A stretch of 64,000 nucleotides of DNA from Metaphire vulgaris (Eukaryota > Annelida > Clitellata > Crassiclitellata > Megascolecidae), in NCBI GenBank assembly GCA_018105865.1, contig CM030868.1:4012531-4076530 (forward strand). The letters run 5' to 3'. Positions within the stretch are counted from its first letter, which is position 1, and each line of letters starts with the position of its first letter. Positions 1 through 19,412 of the stretch are shown here, piece after piece. The notes beneath the pieces were generated by a model. The model was given only the letters and a program-made list of their open reading frames with translations, did not search any database and was not told the origin of the DNA. Both the position numbers and the translations under genes were made by a program.

Positions 1-1150
1 AGCTTTTTGCTGTCCGTCCTTGTCAAGCAAGTCGAACAGCTTCAAAGATCTGCTGGTAACATATTCTTTAAGAGGGGTAGAATAATTGAAAGTTTTTTCG
101 TCCAGGCGCCTGAAGTTGTTCGAGTTTAATGGACGGGAGAAGTTGCTGGCCATTGCTGCCTTGGTTTCGTCGCTCACTTTATCATCAAATAAGGCAAGTG
201 TGATAAGATGTTCAGAGAGATACCACAAGTGGAGAGAGAATGCCTTGATTGCAGCTACTCTAACGGTTGACACTGGGTAATGATGTAGAAGATCAAGCAC
301 CTTGAAGCCGTTGAATGGTGCACATTGTGCAAGAGGAGCTTCATGCCAGAAGCGAGCAAAGAGGACGGCAACGAAGACAGAAATGTTTGATAAGCCATTC
401 TGCTCACGTGCCGTCAGATTTAACTGACCTTTGAATAAGAACATTTTCAGGGAATAGATGGCTTTCGCCATCCACCTGGCTCTGTGCAATGCACCCGGTG
501 CACGAAACCTGGGATGACCCTCCAATGAACCTCTAAGAAAAAAGATAGCTCAGTTCAACCAACTCACGGTAGTCTTCTCTTGGTGCTTTACATTTCAGTG
601 CTTCAGCGTAGAATGACAAAATTTCAGTTCGCTGTCTGTATATGTTATACCGTTAAACATGTTACTGTCGGGATTAGGAATCTGAAAATCTGGCTGGTTA
701 CGGGTAATGCGTTATAATTGGCCACATCTTGCGAAACCTCTGGAAGAGTTTGATCTCAGGTCCACAGGATGGTCCAAGAACTGCAGAAAACACGGCTGCC
801 AGCATCACCTCGAACGGCTGATGACGGCATGCTATCCACGCCAGTTCTCTACCGATTGTTTTTTCAATGAGGGTGCAGGCACACAAACGCAGACCCGTGT
901 TGGCTGCTGTTGTATCAAACATGAGTCCCTGCACCAGTTCTTCCAGTTTCCAGTCATTCAAGGAATGAATACAAGCTTGTGATTGTTCTTCGCCAGTTCC
1001 TCTGCTAATTTTAGGCACAGCAAGTAGTTGTTCTGTTTGCCCACTAGTCACCAAAATTGCTATACGATCAACAAGCTCACCACCGCCAGTAATATCAGGA
1101 AGTAGCTTCCCATTCCAATGGAGAATAAGTGGTAGTGGGAGAGAAGAAGA
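1..1150 (-). pseudogene. Fragment of uncharacterised multicopy (probably transposon-derived) protein gene, frame-broken
   Basis: Reading leftward from about 1150, the minus strand encodes the motifs HWNGKLLPD, FDTTAANTG, ACRHQPFE and GPEIKLFQRF. After a gap with unclear frames it continues with REDYRELVEL, RFRAPGALHRARWMAKAIY and LHLWYLSE, and runs off the window edge. I recognise this order of motifs from a large uncharacterised protein family found in many copies in cnidarians, aphids and other invertebrates. It has no assigned function that I know of. The Asp-rich FDTTA block followed by a Cys-x-His block resembles a DDE/RNase H-fold transposase, but that is inference. The frame change near 538-543 is repaired by one extra base in an A6 run (plus strand). 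At least one more frame disruption lies near 650-710. No start codon, promoter or terminal inverted repeat was identified. Confidence 0.6.
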
Positions 1151-2191
1151 GAATGCTTTCCTTTCAGCTGTTGATGTCGCTGTACGTGTGGAAAATTATC
1201 AAAAAGAACCGAGAGGCAAACCCTTCAGCATCAGCCGCCCAAATCAAATGAGTAATTAAACAGTCAGCAGTAAGAAGTTGCTTCTGGTAGCGACCTTCAA
1301 ATATGCATCAATATGTACAAAAACCTGCCTGCACACTCTTTTTACGTAGTGTAACAAGGGCAGCCTTGTGGAGAACCGAAAATTATACTTTTTTGCTTTC
1401 CCATAGTATCGTGGGCCACCCTAATCCCCAGTCATCAACACGGTGAAACCACCACCGGCCGTAACTGTAAACTGCAGATTCGGTCTGAATCTACACACCT
1501 TACTAAACAACGAGAATATTTCACATTCAATTATTCCAATCGAATTTACATTGCCTTGTTTAAAATGGAATCTACTTCCAATGAGTTGTGAATTTTGTGC
1601 CAACAATAGGCCTACCTGTACCCAGTGGTGGCTCTGGGATTTGGCAAGTGGGGGGGGAGGGGGCGTTGGGGTGGCAACTTCTAATCATGGGGGGCAACCA
1701 ATTGTTGTTAGGTATGCAGTATTAAGTATAGGGTCCCAACAGGGGCAGTCACTGGGGGGCCACGGGCCCCCCGGACCCTCCCTGTGGAGCCGATACAGGC
1801 TGTATCTTTTTCCGGTACGACCAATCACTTCGTTTCAAAATTTTCAAACAAACGACACGATCTTGCTTACTTACTTTCCAGAAAATGTTTGACGCGAAAG
1901 AGTAGTTTTCAAAATCAAATCCAAATGACCAGATAGCAAAACAGCAAGCATACTAGTATAGCCTCTAATATTAAAGTTGGAAGACAGATAGATTTACACA
2001 TCCTTGCCACAACAAACCTGATCATGCTATTAACAGATTCAAACAGGTTGACAAGCTTTCAAAATCTTAATCTAACTGCGAATTATATAAGTTCAATCAA
2101 AATAACAGAATTCGAAACATTTAAAACAGCTAAATTGACAAAGCCTCCCCCTAACTACACTCAAATGAATACATTGATCATGATTCATTTG

Positions 2192-2272
2192 TTAACCCCT
2201 TAACTGGGTGCCCCGAGTAACGCTCGTCCATTTTACATTGAGTTACAAATAGTTGCCCAGTTAAGGGGTTAA
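2192..2272. mobile_element. TTAA-bounded miniature inverted-repeat element, copy 1 (piggyBac-like ends)
   Basis: The copy begins TTAACCCCTTAACTGGG and ends with its complement, CCCAGTTAAGGGGTTAA. The middle is the family-conserved block CATTTTACATTGAGTTAC. Other copies are at 10767-10846, 11988-12067, 15136-15217, 25580-25659, 34656-34735 and 40528-40607. Confidence 0.75.
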
Positions 2273-3397
2273 AAAGTAAAGATCACAACAGTTCTTGTGG
2301 TCAGAGACGTAAAAATTTGGCAAATGCTCAGCAAAATTTATGTGGTAGCAGGAAGGCAGATGAACCCCCAGGCAGTGTTTAATCTAGACTCCTGGACTCC
2401 GGGGTAGGGGGAAACTGACAAAGACGGGGGGAAACTGACAAAGCCGGGGGGGAATTCTGCTAGGTGCTGCTGTTAGTTGATGTAGTATGCCTAAATTTCC
2501 GGGGAGGGGGAATTTGAAATTTCTGGGGAGCAAAAGGGCAATTCCCCCCGGGAACGGCCCAAATTAAACCATGCCCCAGAATGTAAGAAAGTTGTTTCAC
2601 AAGTTCTGCCATCATCTGACTTCTAAAATAACCAATGACGAAACAAAAAATCACACAGAAGAAATCCAAACATAAACTAAATAAATTACGGCATTACAAG
2701 ATCATCACATTTACGAGAAATCACAAAACTCTACCACATGATCTGATTCTAGATAAAAATAGCCAATTCCTAAATTTCTACCAAAAACAACTGGCTAAAA
2801 ATCATAAAAGCTTCAACATGAACGGTTCATCCACTTTCACAATCTTTCAAACACAAGCATGAACGGTTCATCCACTTTCACAATCTTTCAAACGCGAGAG
2901 AATCATTGCAAAACCCGTCTGTACATCCTGCACAACATTAAGCAAGTATTTATAACTGCCTCTAAATAGTTTTCACTGCAAAATGCTTGAAAAAATTGGT
3001 AGAAACTGTGAAACCAAGTCCCTTATTTAACACAGACTTTTTGGATGTCGCGTAAGTGATCATACTGCTTATATGCCCCCTTCAAAATCTTGCTCAAAAT
3101 TGATTAAAATAGATTAAGATCACACTCAATTGTATACATCAAATGCTCAACTTCGGGGCCGTCCATAAAGTATGCCATACTATTTTTTTTGACAGTTTTT
3201 GACCCTAACTTCCCATGTCACAAACTGCCACAAATCTATATTTTAGTTTCTCGTTCAATTTTCAGCAGTGAAACAAATATTCAACTTCCAACAACGATAA
3301 AGAATGTAATTGAGGCCTAAAATGTAATGTATCATAGGCAAAAAAGTGCCAATGAGCAATTAAAAACGTCTTTTACTAATAATAATATACCTCCTAT

Positions 3398-3568
3398 CAG
3401 TGCTTAATCTACACTCCTAGACTACTGGGGGAAAACTGACAAAGCCGAGGGGAATTCTGTTAGGAGGCTGCTGTTAGTTGAAGTAGTATGCCAAAATTTC
3501 CGGGGGGGGGGGATTTCAAATTTCCGGGAGGGCAATTTTCCCCCGGAAACGGCCTAGATTAAACCCTG
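3398..3568. mobile_element. Non-autonomous hAT-type element with exact 8 bp target duplication
   Basis: The 171 bp palindromic element starts CAGTGCTTAATCTA and ends CTAGATTAAACCCTG. It is flanked by the exact duplication CCTCCTAT (3390-3397 and 3569-3576). The element sits inside a larger palindromic repeat (about 3155-3712) whose ends read GGGGCCGTCCATAAAGTA and CTTTATGGACGACCC. Related copies are at 2375-2580 and 54810-54985. Confidence 0.8.
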
Positions 3569-4185
3569 CCTCCTATCAGGTAAACTTAAGGTTTTATTTA
3601 TACTGAAAGTGTGGATTCATGTTTGTTCTCACCCCCACCTGTCACAAACTGTCACACTTCCCTAGACCCCGTCCCCTTCGAGCATGACGTGCTTTATGGA
3701 CGACCCTTTTTGGCAACGACAGAAATTTTACCAAACCGATCATCAGGGAGCTACACAAAGCAATGGGACGCAAAGGTCACAAACAGCAAAAACTTAACAA
3801 AATGAGATGTCAGCATAGGTAGTCAGTTCAAAATTCATGTCGCCTGTTTGAAAGCAACTACAGACTGACAGAAACCGCTAGACAGAGAATACATCTCACA
3901 ATAAGATTATCGAAATAACTGCACCGTTCAGGAAACTATAAATCTGTCGAGCAAATTAAAATTATCCTAAGGTACAGAGCAAAAATGCAGACCATTTAAA
4001 AAGACTGTACATGCAAATCAGTCACACTGACACTAACAGTGAATTCTAAAGAACTCTAACAATAAACATTAAATCGATAATAAAATTTACTATTTTTACT
4101 ATTCGATTCCATCAAAGTTCAACACATTTAAACACAGCCCCAATTAACTACAGCATTATGTCTTATTAAAGACATATCAAAGCTT

Positions 4186-4187
4186 GA

Positions 4188-4221
<34 letters not shown>
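4186..4221. repeat. (AAT)n microsatellite
   Basis: An uninterrupted run of AAT units. A second AAT-rich patch lies at 4539-4590. Confidence 0.95.
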
Positions 4222-4226
<5 letters not shown>

Positions 4227-4369
4227 TATTGATGATATAAAGATAGCTAGTTTTGTATGCAGGTGACTTATGCCATTAATCCAGAGTAGTTTGCCGTTGC
4301 TTTCTCTAAACCCGCTTTTTACCTTCACAGCTTAAGCTTCCACAAATTTATCCATGCCTAGGCAATAGA

Positions 4370-4505
4370 CAGCTTGGTTGGCCGCAGGCACCATGACTCA
4401 ATCCCGGGATGGTCACCCATCCAAGTACGAGCCATGCCCAATGTTGCTTAACTTCAGCGTTCTGATGGGTACCGGTCGCACAACGCCAAGTATGCTGATA
4501 TTTAT
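4370..4505 (-). mobile_element. 5S rRNA-derived SINE-like copy or 5S pseudogene
   Basis: The minus strand contains the 5S rRNA core in order: CCCATCAGAACGCTGAAGTT, AAGTTAAGCAACATTGGGC and GTACTTGGATGGGTGACC. These are the 5S internal promoter elements (box A, intermediate element, box C). The first ~30 and last ~30 bases do not match a mature 5S rRNA, and the sequence continues into unrelated DNA. It is therefore read as a 5S-headed retroposon (SINE3 class) or a pseudogene rather than a working 5S gene. Confidence 0.75.
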
Positions 4506-5259
4506 GGCATAAAAATAATAGAGTATTGATGACATAGTAATAATAATAATAAATAATAATAATAATTAGAATAATTATAATAAATAATAATCATGATATT
4601 ATATAAGATATACTAAATGCCAGGCATGCATTTTACAATTAGAAACGAATGTGCTACAATTAAATCTAAATAAATGGCATGAGTCATCACATCATGGTCC
4701 CACGACTGGCAGACCCGACCAGTAGCAGCTCGATTACTCAAACCCGAAAGGAAAGTCGAGCATAACCTCTGCAGTTTAAGATTCAGCGAAGAAAGCGCGG
4801 CCAAAAACAGCAGCCATCTTGGACGCTGGCAATAAATGAAAAAATCCCAAACCATTCGAAATCTCGGTCCCAAGCCGCAGAAGTTTAAACGTCCGCAAGT
4901 AAATAAAATCCTCGACCGAAAGTGACGCAGACGGTAGACGAGAAAAAAAGAGATCGAAGAAGAGAAACAGCCACGAGTTGACCAAACACCGCGCGATTTA
5001 ACCGGCGCAAAACGGCATACAAGTGTACATGTATAACGCCCAAGCGACATGACAAGCAACTCGCATACAGCAGCAGCGGAACCGAGGCGTACGACGGGTC
5101 CAGACAACTGCAGCCTCAAAAGAACCGAATGTCACGACCCATAACAAAGTCTAGAATGTAACGAAGTAAAACAAATAGGTTGCCAGAGAAGCAATAATGC
5201 ATCTCCAATAATTAATCTACAAAGGAAACAATGTACAGTGTTCGTCTAGGCAGACTCTA

Positions 5260-13169
<7,910 letters not shown>

Positions 13170-16100
13170 ATGTTCAGCAAGACAGCAACGGCGAACAATG
13201 CCGCTGTGACTGTAGAAAACTAGTAGGTTGTTTGCTTAAAATCCAGTGAAAACCGGCCGGTCTACGTTCGGCACAAATTCAATGTTTGTTTACTAGTAAA
13301 TGTAATTCTCAGTTTAATCAAATGGCTTAATCAAATGGTTTAATCAAGTGGCGCTACAACTCAGAATTGAATTCAATAACTAAACCTACAAGTAATGATA
13401 GGAATATACTCAATCTAGAGTAAATTGCACTAAAAATTAAGTAAAATCTCGTTAATTTCTATAGCGCTTTAAAAAGCAGTGCCGAAGTAGTTTCTTATTC
13501 CTAGGCGTTTAATCTCAGAATGAAGTAACTATAGCCAAAGGTGGGATCATTCATGCAGGGTCATTTAATCCAAAGGGACAGTGGCTGGGACGTTACAGCT
13601 ATTGAAGAAATGATTTTCAGGGTGCTTTATCACGCGACTCCAAGTTACTTAATTTATAATTTAACCTATTAAATTGATCAGATATTGGCGTACGAATTCA
13701 CTGTTAGTGAAAAATAAAAATAGAGATTAGTATTCAGCGCACGAAAGTATAATTATTGGCCAAGGATCCAAATGATAGAGAACTTCAGCCAAATAGTTTA
13801 AAAGATCTTGATCCAAATTTTCCGGGCATTAGATGAAAACTGCGATTTCATCTGGCTCATTCACAGTAGACATCCACCAGGTTGTCGGGCCTGAGATCCT
13901 GGAATGCTTATGTGCATTATCAAGTGGCGTTATAGAAGATTAAGACTGAATTTGTATGTTTAACCAAAAATGGTGCACTATAAATTCTCATCGTCTGGAG
14001 ATCGTCATACCAGATCCGGTGACATTAGAGGCCGTTTGTTTGATCGGTGACGGCGATCCAACGATGAAATCCTTCGGAAGATCGGTCGCTTCGGTGATCC
14101 AGGTGACTTTAAAATGTCGTTAGAACTCGAAGTCGCGTACAAATCGTGGCGTTTTTTGTCATCGGTTTACCGTTCATCGGTGCCGGTACCGAATTCAGTG
14201 CCCTTGGATCATTCGCCATTGAGACCGTCTTTTTCCATTCACCCTCTGGTGTCTGCCCCACCAAATTATCGTAGAAGAAATCCGGCGAGCCATACGTAGT
14301 TTATTGTTTGGGTTATGAGTTAGGGTTAGCTAACATAGTTTTCCATAGCCATGTCCAAGTTAGCAAGCTAACCCCTTACCCTAACCACACTTCTATTTTT
14401 TGCATTCATAGTTTGCCTATTTCGAAACTGCCAAAACCCCTTTCATAGATTTTCAACCATTTCATTGCAGCCAACCACTGTATTTCTTTTTGTATATCCT
14501 AACGTATATTTTATATTATTTTTGATACTATAATAGTTCTTGGTCCGATTCTATTCTTACTGTACACTGCGGACCAGTCCAGAATAATTGAAAAGCCTGG
14601 TCTACAGTCTCATTTCTATGCGGACGACTCTCAAATATATTCAGGTTGTCTGAAAGAGCACAGTCTTGATTTGGCTGATGCTATGGAGGCTGCATCAGCA
14701 GTTTGGATGATTGGCTGAGAAAGAATCGACTGAAAATGAATCCATCTAAAACTGACCTAATGTGGTTCAGCTCTTCTTGAAATCTGAACAGCTTTCTACA
14801 TTGTGATCTTCACCTCAGAAGATGCAAACATTTCTGCATCAACGCATCTATGAAATCTTGAAGTAATATTTGACTCAAAGCTGTCGTTTGCTGCACACGT
14901 CTCTGCAACTGTCAGATCTTGCTTTATGATATTGCAAAGGCTCAAAGAACTATGAGAGTTTCTTCCCACAACTGAATTTGCCAGTTTGGTAGCATGTTTT
15001 GTGATGCCTAAAATGGATTGCTGTAACAGTCTTCTCTATGACCTACCTGACTTCGAGTTGAATCGCCTGCAGTCAGTGCAGAGCGCAGCAGCAGGGCTTG
15101 TATTTGGTGCAGGGTGTCGTGACCACCTCACCCCATTAACCCCTTAACCGGGGAATAAATCTGTAACTCAATGTAAACTGGACGGCTCTGAGCCGTCACG
15201 CCTGGTTAAGGAGTTAACTCACCGACTTTACTGGCTCAAAGTTCAAGAGAGAATTGAGTACAAACATTCTCTTCTTGCATTCCGGTCGATAAACCAGATT
15301 TCTTCAGAGTATCTTCAAGGGTATTTTGTACCAACATCACAAACGTTGCAACTATCCCTGCAGTCCGATGCTCAAAGTCTTCTGAAGGTACCTCATTGCA
15401 AAACATCACTCAGTTCCAGGTCATTTAGAGTGTCAGGGCCAAAGACATGGATTGATCCACCAATGTATGATAGATCATCCTGTTCTCTGTCATCCTTCAA
15501 GAGAAATCTAAAGACACATCTGTTCCAGAAATCTTATTCTCTTTTGCCTTAGATTGTTTTCCATTTTTGTTTTGTTCTAATTTTCAAGATTAAGTTCTGT
15601 TATTTAATTTTATTTGTAGTCCTATAGCTGGACTCCATAATGTGCTCTTGCTCCTGACATTTGGTAATATGGCACACAAGAAATTGTCAGTTTAATAATA
15701 ATAATAATAATAATACACATATCATGTTTTATTTCATTCGGTTTCAGCGTGGATAGACGCCACCGCATGCTTTATTACACCTGTGGATACAATTTGCCTG
15801 CTGTGGAATAGTATTCAGGAGCATAGTTGATTAAGAGCTTTGCTTTGATATTTAGGGACGTTCACTTGCTGCCCAAGCAGCAGCTAAACAGGCTGAGCAT
15901 AGGTTCAAGGCCACACCGCAGGATGTCAAGGTTAGACATTTGGCCACTGTTATTTATATCTATCTGTATCTGTATCTATTTGATGTAACATTAGCATTTT
16001 GTAACATCGGCCGTTATATTCCTGTTAGAAATGGATTGGAATTTTTGTTCTTATAAACCTTAAGATTTGTTTATCCACTGTTGTTGACTAGAGAATAGTT

Positions 16101-17311
16101 TTTAACCTGTGTTGTACCATAGATTTTAATTATACACTAGATGGAGCCTATCTGTGACTATGACATTGAAAAGTTGAAGCCAATTTATCTGGTGTGTAAT
16201 TAAAATCTGTGTTGTACCACTGTGTGCTGTATGACTCAGTGTAAATTAACTTGCTGGAGTTGTTCACTTGTTCTCGATTTTGTTGACGTCCGGTTGATGT
16301 CTGTCTGAACGCCCTGACGTATTTGTTTATTTGTTATGTCTTGCAATTTGTGTCTTGTCCTTAAGCGACTGATTTGGAAGCGTGGAGAAGACTTCTGTTC
16401 TACTGTTTTAATGTCAGATTACTAAGCTTCCAAGTGGAGTTGTGGTTGCTTCGCTTGAGGACTACTCGCCAGTCTCTAGGATTGCCGTAGTTTACGGGGC
16501 AGGATCTCGCCACGAGCCTGCCAATGCCCTGGGCATTACACACAGCCTCAGAGTTGCAGCAAACCAGGTTGGTGCTGTAATGTAAGACTCTTGACTCAGT
16601 GGCTCTGAGTAAATATACAAGTTGTGCTACACAAATGTTACATTACATGACCTGTTTTCACACAGATTACAAATAGGGGCTCATCCATATAGTACGTACG
16701 CATAAATGCATTTTGCCTCACCCCCCGTTGCACACACCGTACATACGCAAAATCTCCTAAATCCCCCCACTCAATGCATACATACTATGTAGATGGACCC
16801 TAGTGAGTGGCTAATGGAATAGAAAAATGGCTGGAGGTGGTTGAGTGGATAGAGCTATCCAGAACCAGAGTGAGCTTGATTGACAGTTAATAGTGAGGCA
16901 TACTTTTAACAGGTGTGTGAAAAGCACGGGTTTTTACGTGTAATTTAAAACTGCTTTAGAAATGTTGCCTCTGGTTCTGTTGGCACAAATTGGTTATAGG
17001 AAACTGGTTGAGAAACTTGTATTGCTAGGTATTGTGCAGCATCCAACATCTTTAGCACGTATCACAGATTCAGTGATTCAAACAACATACTTTTGTAACC
17101 AGATTTTCTGCTTTATTTAGGTGTTCTACTCTGCTACTTTATTTTTTGGTTGATCCAGTATGTAGTTATTATTTGACCAGGATCATTTGACTAGGTAAAG
17201 TGTATAGTCAAACAGAAACAGGGCAGTGCACATCTCTCAATGCCTCTGCTGCTCAAATGTCTACCAGGCCACGTACACATGGTGCCCCTGTGCAGGCAGA
17301 ATGCCTGGTTA

Positions 17312-17370
<59 letters not shown>

Positions 17371-19339
17371 GCTTGAAAAAGATGAGTGATTTGGTATTTG
17401 TTTAGCGTGCTTAGGAAAAAATTGTTGATCTTTATAGGGCTCCAAAAAGGCCACAGCTTTTGGCATTGCCAAGAATATTCAGCAGATTGGTGGAAGTCTT
17501 AGGTAGAATCCAAATTCTTCTTATTTTTCTGTCTTGTTTAGTTGTGTGTTCACTGTTTTTTTTAAAGAAATACTTAGTTGCTTGAACCATCTAACAACAT
17601 CGCAATATTAAATAACAGTTATTTCAGCATAACCGCGTTAGCACACAGGTTCGTTTAACGTGGACTTTGGGTTAACACGGACGCTGTCTTCTGCAGTGCC
17701 ACGGAGTTTGTGTTAACGGGATTTTAATGTACCTATGGTGAAAACTTATGTAAAGTCATAGCATGTGTGAACACTAAAGCTAATGCTTCTTTACAAGAGG
17801 AAGGGATTCTGTGTTCATAAATACACTATCTTCTTTAGAGGTATGTTGCTGTTTTTTTTAATTTGTAGTGGTAATACAGGGTAAGTTATTATCCTATAAA
17901 AAGAGAAGGGCAAGATTCCCATAATTTAGGTAGACGCTTGAAAACGTGTATGTTTTCAGAAGCTGCAGTTTCATTTCATTTATATGAATAATGTTGCGAA
18001 AATTTACATTAGATTAAATCGCAATAAGGTCTTTGATCGAGAAAAAAGAGGTATAATTAATAAGCACTTTATGTGATTATTTTCTTTCAGTTGCATTACC
18101 ACCCGTGAGCAGGTCATCTACTCTGTCAGTTGTCTTAGGAACAACCTGTAAGTCGGATCAATCAAAATCAATCAATCAATCAGTCAAAACAGTTTATTCC
18201 TCAACAATGTATGGATACAGGCAGTGCTTATTCTAGGCCTTCTCTGGGGGGAATTCCCCCACCCCCCAGTTTTTAAATCCCCCTCCCAAAAAATTGTATA
18301 TATTGGCTGGGGGGATGGAAATTTCTTCCCCCTCCCAAAGTGTGGAGACTCAGACCTTGTCCTCCCCCCATACATTTCAAAATCCCCCCCTCCAATGTCA
18401 AGGTGGCTAGAATAAACACTGGATACAGTATATGTATGGATATATGAGGAGACTTGAACGTTTTGAATGTGTCTTAGTGATTTGCGTCTAATAAAATCTA
18501 ATCTGTCCCATCTTAGACTTCTATAGTGCCGCTTCATATTGCATGGAAGCATCAGTTGATGGGGACACCAAATTACTGTAGCACAATATCCAAGTCAAAT
18601 AAGTGCATCTTCTAATCATATTTATGATGCTCCAACTTGTGACACCATGCTGTCTTTCATTTACAGATTTCTATATTTTTTGAGCGTTTGTCTGTCTTCA
18701 AACTTATTTTAAAATCACTGCTTGACAGGCCTGTCAGAACTGGGGGTGCAGGGGGTACCCCTTGCACCCCCTGGAAAAAAATTGGGGTGCACTGTATCCC
18801 CTGGAAGACAAAAGCTATGGCTGCAGCCTGCAGTTCACCCCTTGTGTCAGATTCATAAGAAGGAACAGCTAAAACATATCAATTTACCAAATGGCCAATG
18901 AAATGCACCCTTGCGTAAAAATTCATTCCAATGGATTGGCCTCCTGCATGATAAAATAATTTTGAGGGGTGCTGGGTATAATTATGAGGTTTTTGTTGGG
19001 TGAATATTTTAAAATAGAGGCATTGACCGATAATTTGTTGTTGTTGCCTGTGTTAGAGCAACGGGCATTGAACAACTGAATAACGTTGCAACTGGGCATG
19101 ATTTCAAACCGTGGGAAGTCCAGGATGCCGCAAAAGTCCAGAGACAGGACCTGGAACTATACCATCACTCCCCTGAAGCTCGTTAGTCCATATTCTGTCC
19201 AGTTGTGTGTATTCTATGCTTCTCTATTGTTGCCGTTGTGTTAATAATAATAATTATTATAATAATAATGCAATAATAATAATAATCAGAAATCAGCACT
19301 CCAGAGATTTAACGCAGTCGCCTTCCACGGAACTTTCAC

Positions 19340-19412
<73 letters not shown>

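Larger units (their letters stand above)
1151..5259. other. Repeat-rich intergenic region downstream of JNK
   Basis: No gene is supported here. The interval contains a CAGTGG-type element (1623-1790), a TTAA-bounded element (2192-2272), two CAGTGYTTAATCTA-type elements (2375-2580 and 3398-3568), a 36 bp tandem duplication (2817-2893), an AAT microsatellite (4186-4221) and a 5S-derived repeat (4370-4505). The part from 4600 to 5259 has some CpG-containing sequence and may include the JNK 3' untranslated region. I could not place a polyadenylation signal. Confidence 0.6.

Noticed and set aside
4400..4500. Functional 5S rRNA gene
   Set aside because: The ends do not match mature 5S rRNA and no terminator T-run was evident at the expected 3' end.
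4613..5119. 168-residue minus-strand frame downstream of JNK
   Set aside because: No recognisable domain, low-complexity Leu/Ser/Phe content, no supported splice context.
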